Positions 21,301 to 32,600 of a stretch of DNA of 64,000 nt are shown here, one piece after another. The translations under genes and the position numbers were made by a program. This DNA is from Enoplolaimus lenunculus (lineage: Eukaryota > Nematoda > Enoplea > Enoplida > Thoracostomopsidae): contig JASANG010000874.1 in assembly GCA_030248215.1 (NCBI GenBank), positions 1 to 64,000 on the forward strand, written 5' to 3'. Within the stretch, counting starts at the first letter, position 1, and the number at the start of each line of letters is the position of its first letter. The notes beneath the pieces are model-generated. The model had not been told where the DNA came from and did not search any database. It was given only the letters and a program-made list of their open reading frames with translations.

Positions 21301-24300
21301 TAACTCAAACAGTACACCGGATATACCTATCTTCGTCGTTGATAGTTTCATGACAATACTAAATTGCACAATTTGTTCTTTGGAGTCTCCTAAACCTTTT
21401 ATGCGATTGGAAATTGTCATCATAGGTAAAATTGGACGCTTAAAAATAGCTTGCTTGGAAAGCAGTTATATGCCAGAAATAATTAGCATGGATCAATATA
21501 TTCTAGGTTCCCTCGCTGGACGATCCGTTGGACAATGCGCACGCAGGTAAAACGTACTACATTGGCCCGATTTTTGGCGGCGTTAAGACAAAGCATATGC
21601 CGCGATCGACATCGCTGGTTCAAAACGTGACAACTGCCGACTTCAAATCATCAAACTATCCGCAAGTTACTTACGCTAAGTACGTCCGCTTAATTATCAA
21701 TCTCCCGTCTGTGTCTAGACGAGCTGTCGGCATATCAAAGGCGGACGACGCTAATCTGCTCGATGCGTACGGGTCAGAATTTGCCAGATTCATTCAAAAT
21801 TACAGCTCTGATATTATCGATATTGCAGTTTGGGAAACCAAACAGTACACCAGGGACATGGCAGACATTGGTAAGCGTGTCATTCGGCTACTGCCTGTGT
21901 TAGTCGCTGGTCTGGCGTCGTTTTCGGTGCTTTCGTGTTGTATGCGAGACCCAGTCCTCGCCAAACCGTGGCTGGCTGTCGCCGGAATCGTATCCGCCGC
22001 AATGGGAATTGTCGTTGGATTTACAGTGATGTTCGTGTTGCGAGTTCAACTGTTAGAAATCGCCATGATTGTGCCGTTCCTGGTTCTTTGTAAGCAGATT
22101 ATTGCCTGTGTTCAGGAAAACGCTCTGTAGCGTAGCTCAGTGGTTAGGGAAGTGGAACGGTAATCTGTACGGCGAAGGTTCTAGACTTACCGCTTCGGCA
22201 ACAAAATGTTCGTAAAAAGCTCCATAGTATACTGCTTAACTTAGAGTTAAATAGAATGTACTTTGTAAGTTTTATGATTTGTGGTGTAAAATAACAAAAC
22301 ATAAACTATTTAAAACAAATATTTAACCCGAAAAATGCGGCCAATATAAAGAACAGGGGCGGAGCTGTATTATAAGCATATTCCTAAGCTTAAGCTTAAG
22401 CCTTAACATAAGCCTAAGCGTACGAACGAGCATATTCCTAAACCTAAGCCTAAGGCTAAGCCAAGCACAAAAATAAGTCTAAAGCTTAAGCTTATTCTAT
22501 TGAAGTCCCACAGAAAAACGTTCCGCCCCTGATCTTTACATGGGCTAAAAATGCTAGCACCACGCTTGGAATCTGTACGAGCTCAACTCTTGACAAACCG
22601 ATGAGCTTTATACACTCGGACAGTGAAGAAGTTTTTGAAGCATCAAACATCTTAGAGCAATGTAACCAATGTCAGAGTAGCCCGAGTATCATGTTAGGGA
22701 CCCAAAGACCTAAAACCACTTTAGGAGGAACATCCTTATGATTTTGGAAGACTTTCAAGCGCAGATAAAATTTATTTAATGGGGCCAAAATTTGTAAAAG
22801 AGGCTTAGAACCGTAGCGTGCCTCCGTCTACAGCCTGAGTCAAGCCTGTCAATGTCTACTGCCTCAGTCAAACCTGTGTCTCGGTCTACTGCCCCAGTCA
22901 TGAATATTGTTTCAGCAATCGGCGTTGACGATATGTTCGTTATGCTGAATGTTTGGAGAAAAACATGCGTCTATTTGCCGGTGTCAGAGCGACTGCGATT
23001 AACTTACACCGAGTCTGCAGTGTCGATTACGGTAACGACTGTAACCGATGCTGCCGTGTTTGCGATTGGTGTATTCGCTGTGTTTCCAGCTGCAAAACTG
23101 TTTTGTTGTTTTGCGGCGACATCAATTGCTTGGGTTTATCTGTATCAGATAACATTTTTTGGTGCCGCCATGACTTATTCTGGTATTCGAGAACGAAACG
23201 GACTGCATTGTATTACTTGCATTAAAGTTCACAAGGAACAAATTCCAAATGGTATGTCATGTATAAATATGTTTGCACACACGTTGAATACTTAGCGTAA
23301 TGTGTATACTGCTAAGCAACAAACTCAATATATGCTTCGGGGTGAGTTGACTAGAATTGAATCAACTCAATATTCTGAGTTCAGATAGTTCTAACTCAGA
23401 CTCAGAATGATTCAACTCATTCCAAGTTAAACTTATTACTCACTGAAATTTCCACTGCACCAGCTTGTGAATAGATGACAGATTGGCACAAATTTGGCAA
23501 GCTTGAGTGTCAGTTTAAATGCATTTCTTGATTAATCCAAGCATTTCTCGCTTATAGAATCAAGTATAAGTAACAATGGTTAACAAGAATCTCTAAATTT
23601 CAGCCAGCTACCACTGTTCGTGTGTAACACTATCGCAACATTGGTCAAAACAGCACAATGTCAAACAATGCCGATCATCACATTATAATCGCCAAACGAC
23701 ATCAAATGTACAACCTTGGCCGACTGTATTTTTTAAATTATACTATTCAAAGTTGATTTCGCATCCGACGGTTCGAATTTGCGTTACAGTATCATACTTA
23801 CTGTATATCATTTGCTCAGCATGGCTATTGTTCACAAAATTGGAACAAGGGTTACAAATATCTAGTCTTGTACCGTACGATACAGCGACGCATTGGTATT
23901 TGAGCATTTACGAGACCTATTTTACTAAATGCAGTACATCAGCCGAGGTAACCAAAATTTGTTGTTTAAATTTCGATAAAATTAAACCTTCTGCTAAATC
24001 AGGCTGTGGAAGTATTCTACGCGTTTACGTTTATGCCTCAGCCTTAATGCACACATTTCGCGGAAGACTCAAACCTGTACAGATTTGACATATCTACATG
24101 TCATTTTGTGATATTTTTTGGGAAATTACAATTGCATACGACTTGCTCGCTTGCATACTGTTTGTGAAAAAACGAAATTTATATTTTTCGTTGTAATTCT
24201 AGAATGCCAGGTGCTGTTAAGAAATCTAGCCGGGTACAATCGGAGGTCTGGCTCCGGATCCGGCAGAAAATCTGCCTCCGGCTCCGGTAGAATATTTGCC

Positions 24301-26784
24301 GGAGGTTTCAGCATTTTCGGTAGTAAAATTTTGCATAATTTTGCAAAATTTATCTGTTTAACGCGTTTTGTTCTACTTTTGTCGCAATTTTCAGGAAATA
24401 ACTTCCCAAATTTCGTAGAAACTTAGCGTAAAACCAAACAACAACAATAAATTGCAGATATTGGCTAAAATTAACTAATTAACCATCATTTTTACTACAT
24501 AATTTCGCGTCACGTCCGGCTCCGGCAAGTTTCGTTGGCCTCCGGCTCCGGTATTTTAACCTCCGGTTGCACCCTGAAATGTAGTATATCCGCAATCATC
24601 AAGCCTGGTATTGAAAAAAGATAAAATATAAAGAAGTTAAACAAAGTTGAATTTTAGATTAAAATTTTCAGCACTAAGATGTATGACAGCGAATTTGAAA
24701 CAATGTTTGCATAAAAAATTTATTTAAATTCTTTCGATAATTCATTAGAATCGCATGAACTGATCAGACTGAAACATTCGTTTCTGAATTTCACACGGTT
24801 TTTTGCTTCGTTCACTGGCGGATTCAAGCGCTGCAACCTTGGTTTTATTGTTATTCTTTCTGGATCTGGCACTGAATGCGTTCGACAGTCATCATTTAAA
24901 GGTTAATAGCTTTGTTGATTTTAGGTTGTTATATACGATGATATAAACTATTTCAACACCCAAACGCAACGGTCGCTGGTAAACTTTGCGCAATCACTGG
25001 AAAAAACTTCATTTACTGATAACGTTGATTTTTGGCTGTCAGATTTTGTTGCGTTTCAAACACAAACGCTCGTGTCGCCTCAAAGTGATGAAGAAAATCT
25101 ACATCTGCTGCATCATGTATTTTTACATCTTGAACCATTTGCAAAATACTCTGAAGATATCAGGTTTGTTCGTAAGGTCGACAGTCATCAACAGCATACG
25201 CCGCTGGTACAAGGCAATACAGTTCATTATGAATATAATAACTCTTCGCTTACTTCAAACGATAACAACGTTCAACCGGATGGCTTGTTTGTTGTTGATG
25301 CTCCAATAGCGATTGGTGAAACACGTTTTTGGGTCCATATGATCAACATGGGCACGTCTGAAAATAAATCACTATCAATGAAGTTCCTGCGGCAAGCAGT
25401 CAGTCGTGCTCCATGGACCATGGACGTGTTCGATGTATCATTTCCACTCGCTGAACAGTACAACGCAATATTGCCGTCGATTTTAGTATCAATTGCATCC
25501 GCCGGTATTACAATGCTTATTGTTTCGTTATTGTTTATACCAAACGTTGTCACAAGTTTACTGATTGCATTCATTGTGGTTTCGATTAACTGCGGTGTGA
25601 TTGGTTGTTTAGGAGCGTGGAAAATTCGACTCGACATAATTTCTCTGTTGACCATTCTATTGAGTATTGGATTTTCGGTTGATTTTGCGTCTCACATTTC
25701 GTATCATTATATGCATTGTCCGTGTGTAACATCGCAAGCAGACAGACTGGTTTGGGCGTTAGACACTGTTGGGTGGCCAATTTTACAAAGTTCAATTTCA
25801 ACAATTATTGGCATTATGCCAATTGCATACGTCCACGCCTACGTAACACATACGTTTGTCAAAACAGTACTTCTGGTCATGATTCTCGGTCTGTATCACG
25901 GGCTGATTATTCTCCCGGTGGCTTTACCATTGCTAACGCTGCTACATGCAAAGTTGACGAGTTGTACAAATTGCAACAGCGATTGTTTTTTGTACGATCG
26001 AAGCGTTTGTCGACTGCAACAACAACAACAACACCAACCAGTGAGTGGCGATAACATAGACAGCACCATTCACGCTGTGGTTCAGTCAGCTACCAAACCT
26101 GGCTATTGGTTTCCGACGACCAAACGCAAAATATATACTCGACGACCACCGGTAAAACAACGCGCATTCAGCTCGGAATCTGGCTCTTCAAGGACTGAAA
26201 TCTATAATAGTGATTCAAATCACCAAACCGCTGCACCAGTGCTCGCAGCTCGTTGTGGAAATAATTCAACAAGTCAAACAAAAGCTACGCCTAAACTGTC
26301 GGACAACTTTGTTTCAACTGCAACCACAATTAACCGAAAAAATGCGAAAGCCCTCGTCGACGACTGTACTTCAGTTGACAGTAAAAGTTCAGTAAAAAGA
26401 ACAGCTTTAAATGCTGATGTTAGCGGTGGAAATACGGGCGATTTTCATGTGAGTTGTGTGGATGCAACATCTGCTACAAAAAGCCTACACAACACCAGCT
26501 GTACAGTTGGCAATTCGAGCAGCAGTAGCGAAGCTTGCCAAAATGCATCGTGCAGCCCGTTGGCAATTGGCACTAGGAAACCACCTAAACCTGACGTTCC
26601 GAATTATTTTTATCGTAAAGCTCATACACAAATAGGCGAACAGTACGCAATAACAAAGCTTCCAGCTAACAGAATATGGACAACGGCCTGTTATTATAAT
26701 CATAATGCATCTCGTAGTACGCGGAATAATAAAATTGGCCAATGTATAGAACAGGGACGGAACAGTAGTATAAGCAGATCCTAA
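18376..26784 (+). CDS. Patched-related sterol-sensing-domain membrane protein (PTR/PTCHD type)
   Basis: Six exons: 18376-18553, 20202-20581, 21507-22089, 22916-23251, 23604-23947, 24925-26784; all phases agree and give about 1226 residues. Membrane segment 1 lies near residues 29-48, then a large outer loop, then a sterol-sensing domain (about 310-480) with the family signature GVDDMF and YLYQITFFGA. A second half follows: a membrane segment near 555, a loop, then five segments with GFSVDF and SHISYH (about 855) and ADRL...GWPILQ. This duplicated twelve-helix RND plan is that of nematode PTR and vertebrate PTCHD3 proteins, linked to lipid or sterol movement and apical or cuticle biology. A Ser/Asn-rich tail of about 275 residues follows. 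The final 15 codons and stop come from a family A MITE (26737-26949). Exon 2 has a CAGCAG acceptor that may shift by one codon. The start ATG is the first in exon 1, but an earlier exon is possible. Confidence 0.88.
18786..18994. mobile_element. GACTC hairpin element (family D), in intron 1 of the patched-related gene
   Basis: Ends CACTGCAAAAAATGGTGTG and AATTTTTTACAGTG; a long palindrome with TTTGACTCTGGCGGAGT and ACACAAACTGAGTC in opposite orientations. The same family as 13226 and 28738. Confidence 0.8.
19127..19380. mobile_element. AACTCA/TGAGTT hairpin element (family E)
   Basis: Begins ACACTGTAAATTTCAATGAG and ends CTCACTGCAATTTAGAGTGT in inverted orientation, with repeated TGAGTT and AACTCA in between. 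It lies in intron 1 of the patched-related gene. Confidence 0.75.
19567..19816. mobile_element. AACTCA/TGAGTT hairpin element (family E)
   Basis: Begins CACTGTAAATTCCAGTGAG and ends CTCACTGGAATTTGCAGGG, with interior inverted AACTCAGAATGAGTT units. It sits 186 bases from another copy in the same intron. Confidence 0.75.
19961..20162 (+). mobile_element. hAT-like MITE, family A, with TTAGGC core
   Basis: Left end GGCCCATGTAAAGATCAG, right end CTGTTCTTTACATTGGCC. Flanks AAACTAGC and AAAGTTGC match at 6 of 8 bases. It lies 39 bases before exon 2 of the patched-related gene, so the branch region of intron 1 sits at or just beyond its edge. Confidence 0.75.
21075..21271 (+). mobile_element. hAT-like MITE, family A, in intron 2 of the patched-related gene
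   Basis: Left end GGCCCGTGTAAAGAACACG, right end CTGTTCTTTACATTGGCC; flanks CACGTATC and CACGCACC agree at 6 of 8 bases. TTAGGC units are present in two blocks. Confidence 0.75.
22128..22205 (+). repeat. tRNA-derived fragment (SINE head or tRNA pseudogene)
   Basis: Starts GTAGCGTAGCTCAGTGGTTA, with an A-box (TAGCTCAGTGG) and, 40 bases on, a B-box-like GGTTCTAGACT. The B-box departs from GGTTCGANTCC and no full cloverleaf forms. It follows the donor of exon 3 of the patched-related gene by about 40 bases. Confidence 0.5.
22339..22546 (-). mobile_element. hAT-like MITE, family A, with perfect 8-base target duplication
   Basis: Bounded by GGCCAATATAAAGAACAG and TGATCTTTACATGGGC(T), and flanked by AAAAATGC on both sides, a perfect 8-base duplication. 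The core is CCTAAG repeats. It lies in intron 3 of the patched-related gene. Confidence 0.85.
23295..23462. repeat. AACTCA/TGAGTT element, truncated (family E)
   Basis: GGTGAGTTGACTAGAATTG and ACTCAGACTCAGAATGA units followed by ACTCACTGAAATTTCC. Similar to 19127 and 19567 but shorter and lacking a clean left end. It sits in intron 4 of the patched-related gene. Confidence 0.55.
24228..24585. mobile_element. TCCGG-rich element ending GGTTGCACCCTG
   Basis: Inverted GGCTCCGG/CCGGAGCC-rich arms at each end, a CTCCGGTTGCACCCTG right terminus and an AT-rich middle. It belongs with the CAGGGTGCAACCGG group (family F) and lies in intron 5 of the patched-related gene. Related degraded pieces are at 4470-4540 and 39550-39750. 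Confidence 0.55.
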
Positions 26785-26949
26785 GCCTAAGCCTAAGCCT
26801 AAGTCTAAGCCTAAGCCTAAGCGTAAGAATGAGCCTATACCTAAGCCTAAGTTTAAGCCTAAGCTTAAGCAAAAAATTAGTCTAAAGCTTAAGTTTACTC
26901 TATTACAGTCCCGCCGGAAAACGTCCCGGCCCTTTTGTATACGTGGGCC
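26737..26949 (-). mobile_element. hAT-like MITE, family A, overlapping the end of the patched-related gene
   Basis: Ends GGCCAATGTATAGAACAG and TTTGTATACGTGGGCC, flanked by ATAAAATT and ATAAAACT (7 of 8 bases). The core is CCTAAG repeats. The reading frame of the patched-related gene runs 45 coding bases into the left end and stops at a TAA formed by the first CCTAAG units. Confidence 0.85.
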
Positions 26950-26999
26950 ATAAAACTAATCGTGCAAATTTTCCAAATGATTGTTTGTATACGAAAGAT

Positions 27000-28310
27000 A
27001 GAAACTAATTGTCTGTTAAAATTGAAACTTTTCAAAGTTGAAAAGAATGTTGTACCGTTGTTTAAAGACGAGTTGTTATGAATTTTTCAACCAGCGACTA
27101 GCGTGTAAAACGCGTTTTGACTTTCGTATTGAATATCGAAAAATGTTGCTTGTAACTATAGCAAAAGATGTGATTGGTCTTAGTGGTTCGTTTTGTGGAT
27201 GCACTAGAACCACTGTAATCTACCTATTAAACATTTTTATTGAGTGATTTCTGCATGTTTAGTACTGTGAAATTCATTTACAGTTCATTAATTTCAAACA
27301 CGCAGCACTTATGTTTAGTCGAACACGAAGGTATATTTTGGTTATAGTGCACGTATACTGCTCTTATGACAAGACATGGGGAACATTTGAAAGTTTAGAC
27401 GAAAACCGAAATAACGACCCCTTTGAAAAGCTCGTCATTTGTATGAATGCCTTCGGCATTCCTGAACGCCTTTGGAATTTTTAGGAACCCCTTTCAATAA
27501 TGTCTGTTTCCTATTAGCACAAATAAAATTAAAAATTAGTTGGCTTTGACATGCTTAGATATAAATTTTCAATTTCATAGACTCAAGCCAAAAGGTTATC
27601 CACCCTGTGAACTTACTAAGATGCGGCACCGGAAGGTCGGGTGTCTATCAAAACTGTGAGCACGTTTCCTATTAGAGTACCCTGTAACCTTTAATACTTC
27701 GAATTCCAAGGATCGGGTGTAAAACAGTGCTAAATTCTAACTACAATAACCGTAACATGACGAATTCGCAGTTGAACCCGCAAACCAATATTTAGTACCT
27801 TCCTGCGCAGTGTAGGGATGCATCTGGACACATGCACTTAAAGCTGACTAGTTTTTTGTGTAATGCAGTCCGCAAGGTGTGAAACGTCTGCGGCATGGTC
27901 GAAACCGCGAGAACTTTGTATCAAGGCGCAATATGGGCGTCAACTCCGCTAATTCTCAAACGCAGAATTTGCGGTTTTTGAATTGTGCAACATAGCTTCT
28001 GCTTTCGAGCGTAAGCTACTAACTGCGTTTAAATAATGACTTAAGATTTGCTAACGGATGCTCTGAACATTTCAGACATCCTTGGTGTGCATTTATGAAA
28101 GTTCTGATTTTGTTTGTATCCTAGCATCATAGTACTGTTTCCTGGTTCTGGAAATTTACAGGGTAGGTTGATCGCAACAGCGTCGAGCCTATGATTTCGT
28201 TAAAGTCGGTCTGAATGAACAGCTTCGTATCTATATTTTTGCTGCGTCGGTTGGCACAACAGAGACAACATCTAGCCTTTGTTTTCACTGAGACGGCGCC
28301 GACCGCAGAC
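27000..28310. other. Intergenic DNA between patched-related and LRRFIP genes
   Basis: No supported gene. A 69-codon frame at 27038-27247 has no splice or motif support. A degenerate run of TTAGGC-like units at 28320-28480 marks a decayed MITE core without recognisable ends. Confidence 0.4.
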
Positions 28311-28737
28311 TGGCAGGCACACTTAAGCTTAGGCTAAAGCAAAGTTAAGCTGATAGGTTCAGGCTTTGACTTATTTTTAGGCTTAGGCTTATTTTTGGCT
28401 TAAACTTTATTGCTAGGTTGAGTTCTAGGCTGAAGCTCAGACGTAGGTCTAGGCGCAGTTGTAGGCCTAGGTAGGCACGACGTTGTGCCAGTTGTCCCGA
28501 TCGACCCAGCGAAACTAGAGCTCGCAACTCTCCCAAATCAATCTGACGAAAACGTAGAAAGTAGCTTACGACCACGGCGGGTTGTTTGCACAGGTTTCTG
28601 GCAAATCTTCTATGTCGCCCATCCCCTTTAGCATGTTAATTCTTCTATTATTAAATTTGTACTGTATTGTGTGCTCTGCTCATTATACGGTTACAAATGC
28701 ATGCCTTCCGTGGTCCAACGTAAACAAACCTTTGGTA

Positions 28738-28935
28738 CACTGTAAAAATGGAGAGTCAAATTGACTCTCTCGGAAACAGGCTTTTCCTGACTACACAAAC
28801 TGAGTCAAATTTGACTCCGCCAGAGTCAAATTCGATTCACTGTTGACTCTGTCGGAGTCAAATTTGACTCAGTTTGTGTAGTCAGGAAAAGCCTGCTTTC
28901 GAGAGAGTCAATTTGACTCCACATTATTTACAGTG
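28738..28935. mobile_element. GACTC hairpin element (family D)
   Basis: A near-perfect palindrome: CACTGTAAAAATGGAGAGTC at the left, inverted as ACATTATTTACAGTG at the right, with TCAGGAAAAGCCTG-like loops. The flanks (GGTA and TACA) would allow a TA target duplication as in Tc1/mariner MITEs, but this is not certain. Confidence 0.8.
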
Positions 28936-29164
28936 TACACAGAGTCAAAGTTCGTCTATAACTACGGGTTACGTTCAAGCCACTAAAGAAACTTCCTAAA
29001 GTTAACGATTGATTAGTTGGATGCCACTTTTTTGATATGTTTCTGGAATTGGCTTATCCCCTTCTCACATTGAGTTGCCTGTAGGCAACTCAGTTCATAT
29101 GTTAAATAGTATATATCGCACCGTGTCGAACAATTGCAACACGTATACATAGTACTAAATCACC

Positions 29165-29330
29165 ACAAGACGTGAGAGCCCTCTCGGGCTTCAGCGTCAA
29201 ACTCCTATAGCACAGTGGTGATAATATACGCCTCCCACTCCAGTCATTAGAGTTCGAATCCGAATATAAAAGTAGGTCTCAGGGGAAATAGAAAATATTC
29301 ATGTGAGAAAGGGTTAAAGAAGTGTTGCTT
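29165..29330 (+). repeat. tRNA-derived SINE copy
   Basis: GTGAGAGCCCTCTCGGGCTT precedes a tRNA-like body with A-box TAGCACAGTGG and B-box GAGTTCGAATCC, then a tail with CATGTGAGAAAGGGTTAA. The same order is seen inverted at 40915-41050, which defines a repeated SINE family and not a single tRNA gene. Confidence 0.7.
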
Positions 29331-29627
29331 ATGTGACAACAGCGATAATGCGTAAGCTAGGTCAAATTAGTTATATGTGTATGTCCCTCGAATGCATAGC
29401 AGGTTACCAAACGTGTTTAGTTTTTTATTGGTTTTAGAGTAGCCGATAATGTCACGTATGTATTGAACTACGATTATTTGTTTTCAGTATCATTTGTTTG
29501 CAGATGTTTTTAAATACGGTGATTATGTAATATTCGGAAAAGGCACCAATATATTGTTGTTATTATATAAACGTATGCGTGTGAAAATTTTTACGCTGTA
29601 AAAAGCAGGGCATTCGTAAGCATATCC

Positions 29628-32600
29628 ATGGCTCATCTTTCTACTCGAAGACGTATCGTAAGCAACTTTGCTGCCGAAGATCAAGCTCTCACAAGCATTG
29701 CTCGTGATGTAGGTCTTACTCTTAGTGTCCGTCTAGGTGGAAATCGGGCATATTTGCATATATTGCATTCCATATCCGCCAGGACAAGCATTTCTTGCAT
29801 GCTCCCACGTCCCTATTTTTAACCAAGTCGTACCTTGGCAGTCTATCCTAGTTTAAGCTGTTCTGTGTACGATGCGTTAAGCGCCGCCAATTAGCTATAA
29901 GCAGTGCGACAAACAGGTGCGCCGGATATCAGAACAAATATTAATAGCGCACACAGCTTTGTTCATTTGTCAATCCAGAATGTAGCTTTGCGTACGCAGA
30001 ACAATTGAACCGTAGGTTTTCAAATTAGGCATAGCCATTGGTGCAGTCGTAGTTCATGAAGGCTTGCGTCGACAGCACTGAAATCAGGTTAAACAAACCA
30101 AATTTTTTGGGTTCAGGCTATGTCAGTGTTTATTTTTTGCAGGCAGAAGCCAAGCTGGCCAAAAGACGACAAGCTCGGGCAGAAGCACGAAATATTAGAA
30201 TTCGAGAACTTGAGCGTCAACAGCGAGATGTATGTCCTTAGATTTTTTAACGTGTTCTTGTCTTATTTCGGGAAGCATGTCAAAGTTTAATACATGTATA
30301 TTTTCGGTATATGCAACTTAATTAAATATTCGATGTCAAGTTATCTTCTATTATAAGGAGTTTTTGCCAATTCACGGTCCACCGTTTGAGTATTCTAAAT
30401 GTTTTTAACTACAAAATTTTTCAAATACCTTCTCAGTTGTAATTTCTGTACTTTTTATAAGATGTGCAGAATGGTGATAAATTTATGTCTATGTGTGCAA
30501 CGGGAGTGCATTAGAACGCTGGTACGAACTACTCGAGGCAGACATGATTTTGTTTGACCGTGGCGTTCTCTGAAACAGAAGCACTGCAACGTTCAAAAAT
30601 GTTTAACTAATGATGACGTGTGACATAAGCAGTCGCGAGAGGACTAGAAAGCAAACACTGTTCAGTTGACAAAATATTTTTATGGCTGCATGTGGTATTT
30701 CAGGCGGATGCCCATGCGGACTACCAGTACAATAGGTATCTTAGTGACAGTCAACACAAAGAAAATAAAAAGGTACAGTAGATATGTACATAATTTGAAC
30801 TATTACGCACTAGTTTTACTTTTACCTCGGGTTTTGTTCCTAATAGCTAATTTGCATAGTAACTTAGTTCGTTTTGCGTAAGTTAGGCTTTTTTAAATTA
30901 TTCCACTGATTATTAGTGTTATAAGCAATCAAATTCAGTTCTAAAGGGTTTCGGGTGTGATAAATCTGATCATATTTTACTAGCCTCCAAAGCCGATACT
31001 TGAATAGTTAGCTAACTTGCATATTAGCTAAACTAATAACTTTAAATTAGGATTTTTATTATTAGGGTTGCTGACGGGCTATTGTTTATAAACATTCAAA
31101 ACCGGTAATTGAATTGTTAGCTAATAGCTAATTTGCATATTAGCTTAGCTGATAAGCCGAAATTAGGACTTCTCGAGTTATTTCTCTGCTTATTAGGGTT
31201 ATTGAAGGGTTTCGTGGTACGAGTAATCTGAATAAATTGTTTATAAACCTCAAAAACGATCAGTGGATAGTCAGTTAGTAATTAAATTGCATATTAGAAT
31301 GATTGGAAAGTAAGTGGGTCGAACTAAACTACCCGTATATGCTTATAAGTTTGGAATGCTTAACTAGACTGATTAAGAAGTAAGCATGTCTGAGCTTCGC
31401 TCAATACAATGCAGTTCTAATGCGACTGGTATCACGCATTACCGGTTGTGGCAGGTACGGCCAAATATTTGACTACGATATACGTTGCTCTTAAATAGGC
31501 ATTTAGCTTCGATGTCTTCGTCAAACACTATATGTGCTATGTGTCGTCAATATCTATTACCGCATATTCTAAAGTATTTAAACTAAAATTTCGGATGCCT
31601 ATTGCATATACTTCTCCTTTTCAAAGCACACATATTACTGCGATGGTACATCATTTTGCGGCTTCAAATTTTTTTATAGTAAATTTGATTTAGAGATGTC
31701 CCGGGACCAGGAATTTACGAGGAGCCAGCAAAATACACTAAAGATTTTACTTTTTTTCAGTCTGACCTTCATCCCGTGACACGTGTGCCTTCGGGTCTTA
31801 TGGAAAGTGATAGTGGTACGAAACGAAGCGTTGGAGCTGATTCGAGTGGAAGCAAATCTGGGGACGTTGAGGTGAGTCGAAAGTGTTGCTTTTCATCTCT
31901 ACTGGGTAAGTAGGTGAGGCATATATTAGATTTTGTCAAACACTGCTTTCTTTAAGTTATCTTTTTGATTGTTATTCTCGTTTGCGGTCAATGATGGTAC
32001 ATTATCTGGTTACATGGTGTTTGTTTGTATGTTTAAGCCAGCAAGACAAGCTTCTAGTACATCGGCTCATGACAAAATTCATTCATCGGCCGAGAAAGTT
32101 CCATCTTATCGGTCTGGTGCAGTTCCAAGTCCGCCACCGCCTCCTCCTTTTCCATCTTCGACACAAGCGTCTTTATCGACAGTAGGCGCTGAGTATGATA
32201 AAAAATCTGGAGGTTTAACATCAACTCGACATAATCGCAACGAACCGCTAAGTGATGCGGAGGTCTGTTTGTTACATTGCAGCTTTTTGTCTTTTAGTTT
32301 CTTTCATATATAGTAATAATATTACAAAAATTTGATTCTTTTCTGTAATACTTTTCAGGTATGCACCTGGCTTCTCCACAGCTTGAAAATTTCCGCCGGG
32401 GGGCGTTTCCTGGGGGCCCCCAGAAGTTTCCTGGGGGGCAGCTGATTTTGCTGGGGGGGCAGTATTCGTGGGGGCCCCCAGATGATCTGGGGGGTCATGG
32501 GGGCAGTATTCCTGGGGGGTCCTGGGGGGCAGGCTTAAAATTTTGCAGACCGACTTTTTGGACCATTTTTTTCATTCTAGACCGTGTTTCCAACTCAACT

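Noticed and set aside
22128-22205. A functional tRNA gene
   Set aside because: The B-box is degenerate and no cloverleaf could be drawn; it fits a SINE head or pseudogene better.
25272-25655. Minus-strand frames opposite the patched-related exon
   Set aside because: They are shadows of a well-supported coding exon on the plus strand.
1359-28480. A real telomere or chromosome end
   Set aside because: The TTAGGC runs are short, imperfect, bounded by inverted repeats and target duplications, and genes continue on both sides.
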